Source: JANOQP01 sp044227705
GTDB lineage: Bacteria > Bacteroidota > Bacteroidia > Chitinophagales > Saprospiraceae
Reading direction: 5' to 3'
Assembly (NCBI GenBank): GCA_044227705.1
Contig: JBGAWE010000100.1
Span: 1 to 16,586 of the forward strand
DNA: 16,586 bases
The position numbers and the translations under genes are program-made. The notes under the pieces were generated by a model. The model made no database searches, had not been told where the DNA came from, and worked only from the letters and a program-made list of their open reading frames with translations. Of the stretch, positions 1-7,743 are shown piece after piece. Every line of letters starts with the position of its first letter. The stretch's first letter is position 1.

Positions 1-690
1 CACGTCACGCTCGATGCTTGCATCATGAACGAGCACGGCGGCGCCGGCTCCGTCTGCTTTGTGCAGAACTTCCTCCACCCGATTTCCATCGCCCGCCGCG
101 TGATGGAAAAAACTCCGCACGTCATGCTCGTCGGGGCGGGTGCCGAGCAGTTCGCCGAGGCCGAGGGTTTCGAAAAAGCCAACCTCCTGACCGAGAAATC
201 AAAGGCCGACTGGGAGGCGTGGAAGGTGAAAAGCGAGTACAAGCCAGTCGTCAACATCGAGCGCCATGACACCATCGGCATGCTCGCCATCGACGCTGAA
301 GGCAGACTCGCAGGGGCCTGCACGACGAGCGGCCTCGCCTTCAAGATGCACGGCCGCGTCGGCGACAGCCCGATCATCGGCGCGGGCATGTTTTGCGATG
401 GGGAGATTGGGGCAGCCGTTGCCACCGGCATGGGCGAGCTGATGCTGAAGACTTTGGGCAGCTTCCTCGTCGTCGAGCTGATGCGCGGAGGGATGAAACC
501 GGCTGCCGCCTGCCGCGCCGCCGTCGAGCGTATAGCCAAGAAGTACGACGTGAAGGACATGCAGGTCGGCTACGTCGCCATCAACAGGGCGGGCGAGGTC
601 GGCGCGTTCGGGCTTCGGACGGGGTTCAACTACACCGTCGCCCGGGGCGGCGAGGTGAAGGTGGCCGATGCGGAGTTTTTGGTGAAGTGA
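1..690 (+). CDS. Glycosylasparaginase / N4-(beta-N-acetylglucosaminyl)-L-asparaginase, 3' part (5' end outside window)
   Basis: The reading frame is open from the first base and stops with TGA at 688-690. It reads VTLDACIMNEHG followed by GAGSVCFVQNFLHPISIARR, which matches the N-terminal (alpha) part of Ntn-hydrolase glycosylasparaginases. The segment HDTIGM carries the Thr (codon 271-273) that in this family is exposed by autocleavage and becomes the N-terminal nucleophile. The downstream blocks GACTTSGLAFKMHGRVGDSPIIGAG and the GAAVATGMGE stretch form the substrate pocket of the beta subunit. The family cleaves the GlcNAc-Asn bond of glycoasparagine, and bacterial members are often exported; the window lacks the N-terminus, so a signal peptide cannot be judged. 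The gene ends only 5 bp from the convergent TraB/GumN gene. All key residues visible here are intact. Confidence 0.93.
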   Translation, partial: HVTLDACIMNEHGGAGSVCFVQNFLHPISIARRVMEKTPHVMLVGAGAEQFAEAEGFEKANLLTEKSKADWEAWKVKSEYKPVVNIERHDTIGMLAIDAEGRLAGACTTSGLAFKMHGRVGDSPIIGAGMFCDGEIGAAVATGMGELMLKTLGSFLVVELMRGGMKPAAACRAAVERIAKKYDVKDMQVGYVAINRAGEVGAFGLRTGFNYTVARGGEVKVADAEFLVK

Positions 691-695
691 TTTTC

Positions 696-1493
696 TTAAA
701 TCCCGTTGACCGCAAATCCTGCCCGTTTTAGCAGGGCCACCACGCCCTTCTTCCCTGCTAAATGTCCTGCGCCCACGGCTGAAAACGTCGGTTTCTCCAT
801 CGCAAAGGAGGCTATCCGCTCTGCCATCAACTCGTTTCTTTCAAAAAGGAGGGTTTGCCGCAGCCCCCGCGCGTCGCGCCGCGCTGATTTGTAGAGTTTC
901 AGCACGTCGCCCGAGGCATACGTTTCGAGCATCATCTTGACGTGCTTTTTCATCCGCTCTTGGTTCTTGACCGACCATGTGAGGTTGGCCGCTGCCGCCT
1001 CGATGGGCAGTTTTTTGAACACCTCGACTTGTTCCTCGAACGTCTCGACCCCCGTTATCTCGCGGCCGAGCGATTGGGCGAAGCGGAGCAATGCTTCGTC
1101 GAGCGCAACATCCGCTTCCTCCCCAATCACCTGCTCCGCGAGCATCGACGAGACGAGCATCGGGTGCAGGTTTTGAAAGCCTTCGACGGGGATTTCCTGC
1201 TCTTTCCAGAGCCGTTTTTCCAGTTTTTTGAAAACAGGTTTTGTCAAAAAGTCGGCGAGCGAGCGCCCTTCGGGCAGCGCAGACGCTGCATGGAAAACAA
1301 ACGGGTTGGCGTCGCGCAAATCGAACTCGGCGGCGAACCGCTCGCACCTTTCAATGGCCAATTTTGCCTTTTCAAAATGGGCAAAGGCCCTCCGGTCGCG
1401 GGCGTGGACGGTTCCAAAAAGATAGGAAGCCGCTTCCGAGCCGGGCGGTCGAACCTCGAAGAGCATGGTCATTGGGCTTTTCCTAACCGGCAT
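696..1493 (-). CDS. TraB/GumN family protein
   Basis: A 265-residue protein starting at ATG 1493; in-frame ATGs at 1472 and 1466 are alternatives, and the family-like sequence begins at MLFEVRPPG. Near the N-terminus SYLFGTVHARD matches the first TraB/GumN motif (usually YLFGTIH). Near the C-terminus FSAVGAGHLAGKKGVVALLKRAGF matches the second (VGAGHLxGxxGv...L...GY). Between them lies a mainly helical, charged region with the usual 'hierarchical' TraB pattern. Members have been proposed to be metal-dependent (Tiki-like) proteases, but the bacterial role is poorly defined. No signal peptide or membrane segment is visible, whereas many relatives are exported. It starts 30 bp downstream of the alaS stop on the same strand, so it is probably co-transcribed with alaS. 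Confidence 0.85.
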   Translation of the reverse strand: MPVRKSPMTMLFEVRPPGSEAASYLFGTVHARDRRAFAHFEKAKLAIERCERFAAEFDLRDANPFVFHAASALPEGRSLADFLTKPVFKKLEKRLWKEQEIPVEGFQNLHPMLVSSMLAEQVIGEEADVALDEALLRFAQSLGREITGVETFEEQVEVFKKLPIEAAAANLTWSVKNQERMKKHVKMMLETYASGDVLKLYKSARRDARGLRQTLLFERNELMAERIASFAMEKPTFSAVGAGHLAGKKGVVALLKRAGFAVNGI

Positions 1494-1523
1494 CGTTTGT
1501 GCGATTCGTGTCCATCAAAATAA

Positions 1524-4151
1524 TCAGCCGAGAAAGGCCTCTACGCCTTTGACCGCGGCTTCCAAACCGGAAGCGTCCGTTCCTCCGGCCGTTGCGAAGC
1601 TTGGCTGGCCGCCGCCGCCGCCGGAAATTTTCTTGCCCAGCTCGCGCACGATGTTGCCGGCGTGCAAACCGTTGGTTTTCAACAGGTTGTCGCTGATTTT
1701 GACCGTGAGTTGCGGCTTGCCGCCGACGATCGAGCCGAGCGCAACGACTGCCGAGCCAAGCTCCTGCTCCAGTTCGACGGCGAGTGTTTTCACCGCGTTC
1801 GCGTCGCCGACAGGGACGACGGCGGCGATGAGGTTTATGCCGTTGATCACCCGAGCTTTTGCTTTCAACTCCCCGCGCAAGCCCCGCGCCTGCTCGACCA
1901 GCAGTTGCTCCATCTGCTTTTGGAGCTTTTTCACCTCGTCTTGCAGGTCGGCGACGGCTTTTGCCGGGTCCTTCGGGGTTTTCAGTGCGTTGTCGAACGC
2001 TGCGAGGCGGGCAAGTTTTTCTTCGAAGAAGGCTTCGGCGCCTTCTGCCGTCACCGCCTCGATCCTCCGAACCCCGGCGGCGATGGCCGCCTCGCTAACA
2101 ATTTTGAAAGCCCCGATTTGCCCCGTCCGCTGCACGTGGCAGCCGCCGCAAAGCTCCCGCGAGTAGCTCGGGTCGAAGGTTATCATGCGGACGGTCTCGC
2201 CGTACTTCTCTCCGAAAAGCATCATCGCGCCCGCCTTTTGCGCCTCGGCAATTGGGAGCCGCCGCGCCTCGTCGAGCGGGATGTTCTCCCGGATTTTCTC
2301 GTTGACCATCCGCTCGATTTGCCGAAGCTCCTCGTCCGAGACCTTTTGGAAATGGGAAAAGTCGAACCGCAGCTCGTTCTCGTTCAAAAAAGACCCTTTC
2401 TGCGCCACGTGCGTCCCGAGAACCCGGCGCAGCGCGGCGTGCAGGAGGTGCGTCGCCGAGTGGTTGGCCTCGGTGAGCCGTCTTTTCTTCTCGTCAACCA
2501 GCCCCCGCACGTTCGGGTCGGCGATGAACCTCGGCAGCCGCTCAACGAGGTGGATGACCAGGTCGTTTTCCTTTTTCGTGTCGAGAACGCGGATTTTCTC
2601 GCCCTCAAAATCGAGCACGCCGGTGTCCCCGACCTGCCCTCCGCCTTCTGGGTAAAAAGGCGTCCGGTTCAGCACGATTTGAAACTGCTCCTTCCCTTTG
2701 GCCATGACCGTCCGGTGTTTCACGACGCGGCTCGCCCGGATTTCGAGCTGGTCGTAGCCGACGAACTCCACGTTTTTGTCATCCGTCAACTCGACCCAAT
2801 CGCCGAACTCCTTTGCCGCGTCGGCCTTCGAGCGGTTGCGCTGCTCGGCGAGCGCGGCCTCGAAACCGGCCTCGTCGACTTTGAGACCTTTCTCCGCAGC
2901 AATCAATCTTGTCAAATCGATCGGGAAACCATAGGTATCGTAAAGCTCGAAGGCCGCCTCGCCCGGCACCGTTCCACCCGCGATATCGAGGGAGTCGAAG
3001 CGACGAAGACCGGCTTCGAGGGTTTTCAGGAAGTTCTTCTCCTCCTCCAAAACCACTTTCGAGACAAAATCGACCTGCGCTTTCAGTTCTGGAAACACCC
3101 CGTCGAACTCCGCCGCCAGCACCGGCACGAGCAGGTGGAGCATCGGCTCCTTCCGCCCGAGTCCGCTGTAATAATAGCGAACCGCCCGCCGCAAAATCCG
3201 CCGGATGACGTAGCCCGCCCCGCCGCTTGCCGGCAGTTCGCCGTCGGCAATGGCGCACGAGACAGCCCGGATATGGTCGGCGACGACGCGCATGGCGATG
3301 TCGGTCTTTGCTGTCTTTTCATAGGAGCCGCCGTACTTCAACCCGGTCTGCGCCTCGATTACCCGGAAAAGCGGCGTGAAAACATCGGTGTCGTAGTTCG
3401 ATTCCGTTTTCTGCACCGCCCGGCAAAGGCGTTCGAAGCCCATCCCCGTGTCGACGTGCTTGGCGGGCAGCGGTTCGAGCGAGCCGTCCGCCTTGCGGTT
3501 GAACTGCATGAAGACGTTGTTCCACACCTCGATGACGTTAGGGTCGTCGTTGTTGACGAGCAGTTTGCCGTCCATTTTCGCCCGCTCCGAGTCCGGCCGC
3601 AAATCGACGTGGATTTCGGAGCACGGGCCGCACGGGCCTTGCGCGCCCATCTCCCAGAAGTTGTCCTTTTTGTTGCCCATGAGAATCCGGTCCTCGGCAA
3701 TCCAGAGCTTCCAGTAGTCAAAGGCCTCTTGGTCGAAAGCTAGGTTTTCCCGCGCGTCGCCCTCGAAAACGGTCACGTAGAGCCTGTCCTTTTCGATGCC
3801 GAAAACGCCCGTGAGCAACTCCCACGACCATTCGATGGCCTCCTTCTTGAAGTAGTCGCCGAACGACCAGTTGCCCAGCATCTCGAACATGGTGTGGTGG
3901 TAGCCGTCCCAGCCGACATCCTCGAGGTCGTTGTGCTTGCCGGTGACGCGCAGGCATTTTTGAGTGTCGGCCACGCGGGGCGCGATGGGCGTGTCGTTGC
4001 CCAAAAAGTAGTCCTTGAACGGGGCCATCCCCGAATTGGTGAACATCAAGGTCGGGTCGTTCTTCCGCACGATGGGGGCGGAGGGGACGATTTTGTGCCC
4101 CTTTTTCTCAAAAAAGTCGAGGAAGGCCTGTCGGATTTGGCGCGAAGTCAT
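1524..4151 (-). CDS. alaS: Alanine--tRNA ligase
   Basis: An 875-residue protein, the normal length for bacterial AlaRS, which charges tRNA(Ala) and clears misacylated Ser/Gly. I chose ATG 4151 (MTSRQIRQAFLDFFEKKGH) because the family begins here; the open frame runs 36 codons further upstream without similarity. Visible blocks in order: NDPTLMFTNSGMAPFKDYFLG; GWDGYHHTMFEMLGNWSFGDYF (class II motif 2 region); NVFMQFNRKADG and HVDTGMGFERL (motif 3); the editing-domain zinc site HSATHLLH plus CGGCH; and a C-terminal DHHA1 region with the Gly-rich GGGGGGQPSFATAGG. No inactivating changes are seen. It is followed 30 bp later by the TraB/GumN gene and preceded by its own candidate promoter. Confidence 0.98.
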   Translation of the reverse strand: MTSRQIRQAFLDFFEKKGHKIVPSAPIVRKNDPTLMFTNSGMAPFKDYFLGNDTPIAPRVADTQKCLRVTGKHNDLEDVGWDGYHHTMFEMLGNWSFGDYFKKEAIEWSWELLTGVFGIEKDRLYVTVFEGDARENLAFDQEAFDYWKLWIAEDRILMGNKKDNFWEMGAQGPCGPCSEIHVDLRPDSERAKMDGKLLVNNDDPNVIEVWNNVFMQFNRKADGSLEPLPAKHVDTGMGFERLCRAVQKTESNYDTDVFTPLFRVIEAQTGLKYGGSYEKTAKTDIAMRVVADHIRAVSCAIADGELPASGGAGYVIRRILRRAVRYYYSGLGRKEPMLHLLVPVLAAEFDGVFPELKAQVDFVSKVVLEEEKNFLKTLEAGLRRFDSLDIAGGTVPGEAAFELYDTYGFPIDLTRLIAAEKGLKVDEAGFEAALAEQRNRSKADAAKEFGDWVELTDDKNVEFVGYDQLEIRASRVVKHRTVMAKGKEQFQIVLNRTPFYPEGGGQVGDTGVLDFEGEKIRVLDTKKENDLVIHLVERLPRFIADPNVRGLVDEKKRRLTEANHSATHLLHAALRRVLGTHVAQKGSFLNENELRFDFSHFQKVSDEELRQIERMVNEKIRENIPLDEARRLPIAEAQKAGAMMLFGEKYGETVRMITFDPSYSRELCGGCHVQRTGQIGAFKIVSEAAIAAGVRRIEAVTAEGAEAFFEEKLARLAAFDNALKTPKDPAKAVADLQDEVKKLQKQMEQLLVEQARGLRGELKAKARVINGINLIAAVVPVGDANAVKTLAVELEQELGSAVVALGSIVGGKPQLTVKISDNLLKTNGLHAGNIVRELGKKISGGGGGQPSFATAGGTDASGLEAAVKGVEAFLG

Positions 4152-4204
4152 CGGCAAAAGCAAGTTGAGCGGAGGATTTGAATGGTCTTTTTTTGAGACG
4201 CGAG

Positions 4205-4220
4205 GCCCCAATTTCGGGGC
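4205..4220 (-). promoter_or_regulatory. Small hairpin in the alaS leader
   Basis: GCCCC and GGGGC (4205-4209 and 4216-4220) flank a six-base loop, just downstream of the candidate alaS promoter on the minus strand. It could be a leader stem or mRNA stabiliser. No further riboswitch or T-box-like structure was recognised, and no T-run follows. Confidence 0.3.
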
Positions 4221-4221
4221 G

Positions 4222-4229
4222 CAAAAGTA
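4222..4229 (-). promoter_or_regulatory. Candidate alaS promoter, -7 element TACTTTTG
   Basis: On the minus strand TACTTTTG fits the Bacteroidota -7 consensus TAnnTTTG. It lies about 70 bp upstream of the alaS ATG. A clear -33 TTTG at the expected 17-23 bp spacing is not obvious, so confidence is limited. Confidence 0.45.
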
Positions 4230-4295
4230 GCTGGCTGGGCATGACAGCCGACTGCGCAACGGGTGTTCTTTAGGAAAAACCTTCTCTCAACCCCA

Positions 4296-5287
4296 TTAAG
4301 GGGTCGAAGGCGGGGCTTGGCCAAGCAATGCCCTGATTCCGGCCACTGGCTTTTTGAACAGCCCAACATCGAACGAGCCGCGCCAGATTTCGCCCGGTTC
4401 GAGCCTGACCAGTCCCTCGCCATTGTGGTGCGCATCGACGTTGCAGCTCATCGGCTCGATGGCCACCGACTGCCGGTGCGGCGGCGTGAAGACCTGAAAG
4501 AAAGGCCACTTCTCCCTGTCTGCTGCCATTTCCAGCAGTCCATGTTTGGTGAACAGCTTGACGGCCCACTTTCCGCTTTCCGTTGAAAAAAAGCAGGTGT
4601 CCAGCGACTCGCCCGCCAGCGGCCTTTGCTTTCCGAACTGGTCAAAAGCCTCCCGTTTGCCCGTCGGAAGCATTCGCGAGTCGACGACAACTCGTTCGCA
4701 TTCAGGCAAACGGAGCGACGACTCGTCCGCGCCCGCCTCACCAATCCTGAAATACGGGTGCCATCGAAACCGACGGGCATGGGCTGGCGACCGGTGTTTT
4801 TGCAGAAAAAAGTGACCGAAAACAGCCCGGTCGGCCCCCTTTTTTTCATGGTATAGACCACTTCGAACCTGAACGGGAAAGGGAACGGCTCATAATGACC
4901 CGTCTCCTTGTACCTCAACCGGATGCTGGCAGTTTTCGGCCCGAGCTTGATTTCCACCACTTCAAAATCGCGTTCCCGCAAATAGCCGTGAATCGAGTTG
5001 CCCGTGTCGCGGTTGTTTATCGGCCAGTCAAGTTCCTTTCCGAGCCAGGGCATCTTCCCATCGCGCAACCGGTTCGGGAAAGGCATCAGCACGGCGGATT
5101 TCGACCATTTGTAGGCTTCAAGCTCCTCCGGCGTCTGGTATCCGTCGAGCATTTCGAGGCCACGAAGACGGAGGCTCGTCAGCGTCGCGCCCGGCGCGGG
5201 GCAGACGGTGAAGCCGTGGCCGGTCTCCGGGTCGGCGATGTCTATTTTTTCAAAACGGCCGAAAGGCGAGCGGGCGAGAGCGAACAT
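4296..5287 (-). pseudogene. Aldose 1-epimerase (galactose mutarotase) family, interrupted by a single-base frameshift
   Basis: Two overlapping frames together encode one mutarotase-fold protein of about 330 residues, the usual length. The 5' frame from ATG 5287 (MFALARSPFGRFEKIDI; a TTG at 5306-5308 is an alternative start) carries MPFPNRLRDGK and NSIHGYL with the first catalytic His, and runs to GRQPMPVGF. Two bases (4764-4765) then stand where a codon is needed, and the family motif WHPYFRIG continues in another frame, followed by VFTPPHRQSVAIEPMSCNVDAHHNG and LEPGE to a TAA at 4296-4298. Both catalytic His and the late Glu region are therefore preserved. The family interconverts alpha and beta anomers of hexoses. 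Conserved sequence on both sides argues for a very recent mutation or a sequencing error rather than an old pseudogene. It is divergent from the DUF423 gene and 144 bp upstream of alaS. Confidence 0.88.
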
Positions 5288-5422
5288 TTCACAGAGATTT
5301 TCGGGCAAATAAAACCGGACGGCCCCGTTTCTCCGTCACCGATTTGGGCAGCCCGGCGAGCAATCATTGGTCGGCATTGGCGGCCGCTTTGTTCCTTCGC
5401 CCAAAATTCGATTGTTGGGCCA

Positions 5423-5842
5423 ATGGAATTCCGCAAAAAAATCCTCGCCGCCGCAGCCTTGCTCGGCTTTTTGGCCGTCGCGCTCGGCGCGTTCGGGGCG
5501 CACGCGCTCGACGGGAAAATCTCCGTCGCGCAAAAGCACACCTGGGAGACGGGCGTGATGTACCAGTTCTTCCACGCGCTCGGGCTGCTCTGGCTCGGGC
5601 CGAGGCTGGGCGGCAAAAAGCGTCGGCCGTGGCTCGTCCGGGCGGCTTGGTGCTGGCTCGTCGGGGTTTTGCTGTTCAGCGGCTCGCTCTATCTGCTGGC
5701 CTGCCGCGACATCCTGACTTTCCCGACCAATTGGGTGGGGCCGGTCACGCCCATCGGCGGCGTTTTGTTCCTCTGCGGCTGGGCGATGCTCGGTTGGCAT
5801 TTCCTCAAAAGCCCCGAGAAGGGCGACCGAAAATCCCGTTGA
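5423..5842 (+). CDS. DUF423 family small membrane protein
   Basis: A 139-residue protein from ATG 5423; the longer open frame upstream has no similarity and overlaps the divergent epimerase gene. The N-terminus has a hydrophobic helix ending in the family signature GAFGAHAL, then HTWETGVMYQFFHALGLLWLG, a further helix (WLVGVLLFSGSLYLLA) and the C-terminal signature GPVTPIGGVLFLCGWAMLGW. This gives four predicted membrane segments, typical of DUF423 (YwdK/YgdD-like) inner-membrane proteins, whose function is not established. The C-terminus is short and basic (GDRKSR). Thirty-four bases separate it from the amidase gene on the same strand, suggesting one transcript. Confidence 0.9.
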   Translation: MEFRKKILAAAALLGFLAVALGAFGAHALDGKISVAQKHTWETGVMYQFFHALGLLWLGPRLGGKKRRPWLVRAAWCWLVGVLLFSGSLYLLACRDILTFPTNWVGPVTPIGGVLFLCGWAMLGWHFLKSPEKGDRKSR

Positions 5843-5876
5843 AAAAACCCGCGCCATTGCGCCCAAACCAGCCACG

Positions 5877-7055
5877 ATGAGCCGAGTCCTTCTCCTTTTG
5901 CTTCTCCTCACGACCGTTTCTTTTCAAAAAGCAACGCCTCCGAAGTGGGTGGTGGCAGAGGCGAGAAAGGGCGACACAGTCGAAAAGCTGCTGGCCCGCT
6001 TCGGCCTCGACGCAGCGGACTGCAACCGCCGGAAATTCTTCAACCTCAACGACCTGCCCGACAATGCCCGCCTGAAACCCGGGGCTGATTACCATCTTCC
6101 CATCAAAATCGTGAAGTACAACGGTAAAAGCATCCGCTCGACGCTCGTGAGCAGCGACCTCGAAGCGGCGGTCCGCATCAAGAAATTCAATGAAAAGGCC
6201 AAAACTGCGGGCCTTCGCGCCGACGATTTCACGGAAAGCAAAAACCTGTGGCTGCCTTTCAGCGAGATGGGCTGCCGCGACGACGAGCCGATCGCGAACG
6301 AGCCAGAGATAAGGACGGGCGGGAAGCGCGTCTTCCCGATTTTCGGCCTGAAAAACCAGAAAGTGCCGCTGACGAGCCAGAAGCTGAAAGGCCGCGTCTT
6401 TTACATTGTCAGCGGTCACGGGGCGAAGGACGCGGGCGCCATCGCCAAGCTCGGGAAGAACTTGCTTTGCGAAGACGAGTATGCCTATGATGTTGCCCTG
6501 CGCCTGGCCCGCAAGCTCATCGAGAACGGCGCGACGGCCTACGTCATCGTGCGGGACAACGACGACGGCATCCGCGACACGGACATCTGCCCTTGCGACT
6601 TCGACGAGCTTGTTTATGGGAACAAAACCATACCGGCCAGCCAAAAACCGCGACTTTTCCAGCGAAGCGACCTGATAAACCGCCTTTTCGACCAGAACAA
6701 AAAGGCGGGCGTGACGAGCCAGACGCTCATCGAGATTCACGTCGACTCGCGCTCGAAGGGAACGGCGACCGATGTCTTCTTTTATTTCAAGCCGGGAGAC
6801 GAGGGCGGGCAGCGGTTTGCGGAGCACGTCCACAAAACCTTCTCGCTCAACTACCTCAAGAAGCGAAACCGCACCTACCACGGCACCGTCACCGGCCGCG
6901 ACTTGCACATGCTGCGAGAAACCAAGCCGCTTGGCCTCTACATCGAACTGGGAAACATCCGCAACGCCACCGACCAGCAGCGCATCCTCAAAGCGACCAA
7001 CCGCGAGGCGTTGGCGAACTGGCTTTTTGAGGGGATTTCGACTTTTAAGAAGTAA
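5877..7055 (+). CDS. Secreted N-acetylmuramoyl-L-alanine amidase (Amidase_3) with LysM-like N-terminal segment
   Basis: A 392-residue protein. Residues 1-17 (MSRVLLLLLLLTTVSFQ) look like a signal peptide. Residues about 26-80 (RKGDTVEKLLARFGL ... LKPGADYHLPIKIVKYNG) resemble a LysM-type peptidoglycan-binding module. Residues about 172-390 match the zinc amidase catalytic domain: VSGHGAKDAGA (His181), CEDEYAYDVALRLARKL (Glu199 or Glu201), LIEIHVDS (His288) and YIELGNIRN (catalytic Glu357). The enzyme is expected to cut the MurNAc-L-Ala bond of peptidoglycan in the periplasm, in growth, separation or recycling. The first motif is SGHGAKDAGA rather than the usual DPGHGGxDxGA, a modest departure. 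It is probably co-transcribed with the DUF423 gene. Confidence 0.9.
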   Translation: MSRVLLLLLLLTTVSFQKATPPKWVVAEARKGDTVEKLLARFGLDAADCNRRKFFNLNDLPDNARLKPGADYHLPIKIVKYNGKSIRSTLVSSDLEAAVRIKKFNEKAKTAGLRADDFTESKNLWLPFSEMGCRDDEPIANEPEIRTGGKRVFPIFGLKNQKVPLTSQKLKGRVFYIVSGHGAKDAGAIAKLGKNLLCEDEYAYDVALRLARKLIENGATAYVIVRDNDDGIRDTDICPCDFDELVYGNKTIPASQKPRLFQRSDLINRLFDQNKKAGVTSQTLIEIHVDSRSKGTATDVFFYFKPGDEGGQRFAEHVHKTFSLNYLKKRNRTYHGTVTGRDLHMLRETKPLGLYIELGNIRNATDQQRILKATNREALANWLFEGISTFKK

Positions 7056-7221
7056 AACTTGCTGAAAGGGAGCGGAAAGTGAGATGTTTTACGGAAAAAG
7101 AAGCCTGTTGGCTTGCGAACGAGCCACCTTTATTTTAGAACACCAATAGCAAGCAGGAATTCCGACGCCAAACCACGAGGTCGGCGAGCGACGCAGTTTT
7201 ATAGGCCCTTATTCTTTTGCC

Positions 7222-7453
7222 CTATACGCGCCCCTCAACATACGCAATGGCCTCTCCGACGTTGGATATCTTTTCCGCATCTTCTTCGGGGATTTTGATG
7301 CCAAATTCTTCTTCGACGGCCAAGATCAATTCCACAATGTCGAGGGAATCGGCCCTCAAGTCGTCTGTAAAGCTGGCCTCCCGCGTTACTTCACTTTCAT
7401 CAACCCCCCAATTGTTCGACGATGATCGATTTTAGTTTTTCAGCTACTGCCAT
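7222..7453 (-). pseudogene. acpP: Acyl carrier protein gene with a +1 frameshift in a G6 run
   Basis: From ATG 7453 the frame reads MAVAEKLKSIIVEQLG, then hits a premature TGA immediately after a run of six G (7404-7409 as C on the plus strand). With five G, the frame continues VDESEVTREASFTDDL, then RADSLDIVELILAVEEEFGI and KIPEEDAEKISNVGEAIAYV to TAG at 7222-7224, giving a full-length 76-residue ACP. The phosphopantetheine attachment Ser is Ser36 in DSLDIVEL, with Arg where most ACPs have Gly (LRADSL instead of LGADSL). ACP carries growing acyl chains in fatty acid synthesis and is normally essential. The usual neighbour fabF is absent: the gene is solitary and converges on the amidase gene. 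A homopolymer base-call error is the likeliest explanation, but a true lesion with another copy elsewhere is possible. Confidence 0.9.
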
Positions 7454-7521
7454 GATATTTTCGTTGTGTAAATGAATGCTTAACGAACGAACCGCAGGGT
7501 TATGGCAATGCTCTCGGCACA

Positions 7522-7545
7522 CGCCACCACATAGTATGTGTGGCG
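7522..7545. repeat. Compact hairpin in the acpP leader
   Basis: CGCCACCACATA and TATGTGTGGCG form an almost perfect 11-bp stem with a one-base bulge and a tiny loop. It lies between the candidate acpP promoter and the acpP start, with no T-run, so it is not a standard terminator. It also marks the acpP-side edge of the AT-rich block. Confidence 0.55.
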
Positions 7546-7561
7546 CTAAAGAGATTATTAA

Positions 7562-7569
7562 CAAACGTA
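7562..7569 (-). promoter_or_regulatory. Candidate acpP promoter, -7 element TACGTTTG
   Basis: On the minus strand TACGTTTG matches TAnnTTTG exactly. It implies a 5' leader of about 100 bases that includes the hairpin at 7522-7545. A TTTG 11 bases upstream is too close for a normal -33 element. Confidence 0.45.
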
Positions 7570-7599
7570 GTCGCTTGTTGCAAATGACCACTTTGTTTC

Positions 7600-7735
7600 T
7601 TGTTGCTCTGCTGGCGTCGCCCCGAGTTTGTTGATAGGCTGGGCAGATAGGGAGTTGGTGGCGAGGACGCCAACAACGGCAGTGCTTTGACTTAACTAAG
7701 ATTTATGGGAGCGATGGCGGACGCCAACAATGGCA
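7600..7735. repeat. Inverted repeat with a following direct repeat (block-edge element A)
   Basis: TGGCGTC (7612-7618) pairs with GACGCCA (7666-7672), extended by short TTGT/ACAA outer and GCC/GGC inner pairings with bulges, around a roughly 40-base centre. The right arm, GGACGCCAACAACGGCA (7665-7681), is repeated with one mismatch at 7719-7735. It sits at the 3' side of the GGGLYTGP repeat-protein gene. No coding potential is seen in it. Confidence 0.55.
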
Positions 7736-7743
7736 AAATTTGA

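Noticed and set aside
1662..3743. A 693-codon plus-strand open frame antisense to alaS
   Set aside because: It is a shadow of the GC-rich alaS gene; the protein has no recognisable features and alaS is unambiguous on the other strand.
4290..4304. ACCCC-ATTAA-GGGGT mini hairpin at the end of the epimerase gene as a terminator
   Set aside because: The stem is only 5 bp, contains the stop codon in its loop, and is not followed by a T-run.
5805..6908. A 367-codon minus-strand open frame antisense to the amidase gene
   Set aside because: The plus-strand amidase has a signal peptide and all catalytic residues; the antisense frame has no motif and is a GC-driven shadow.
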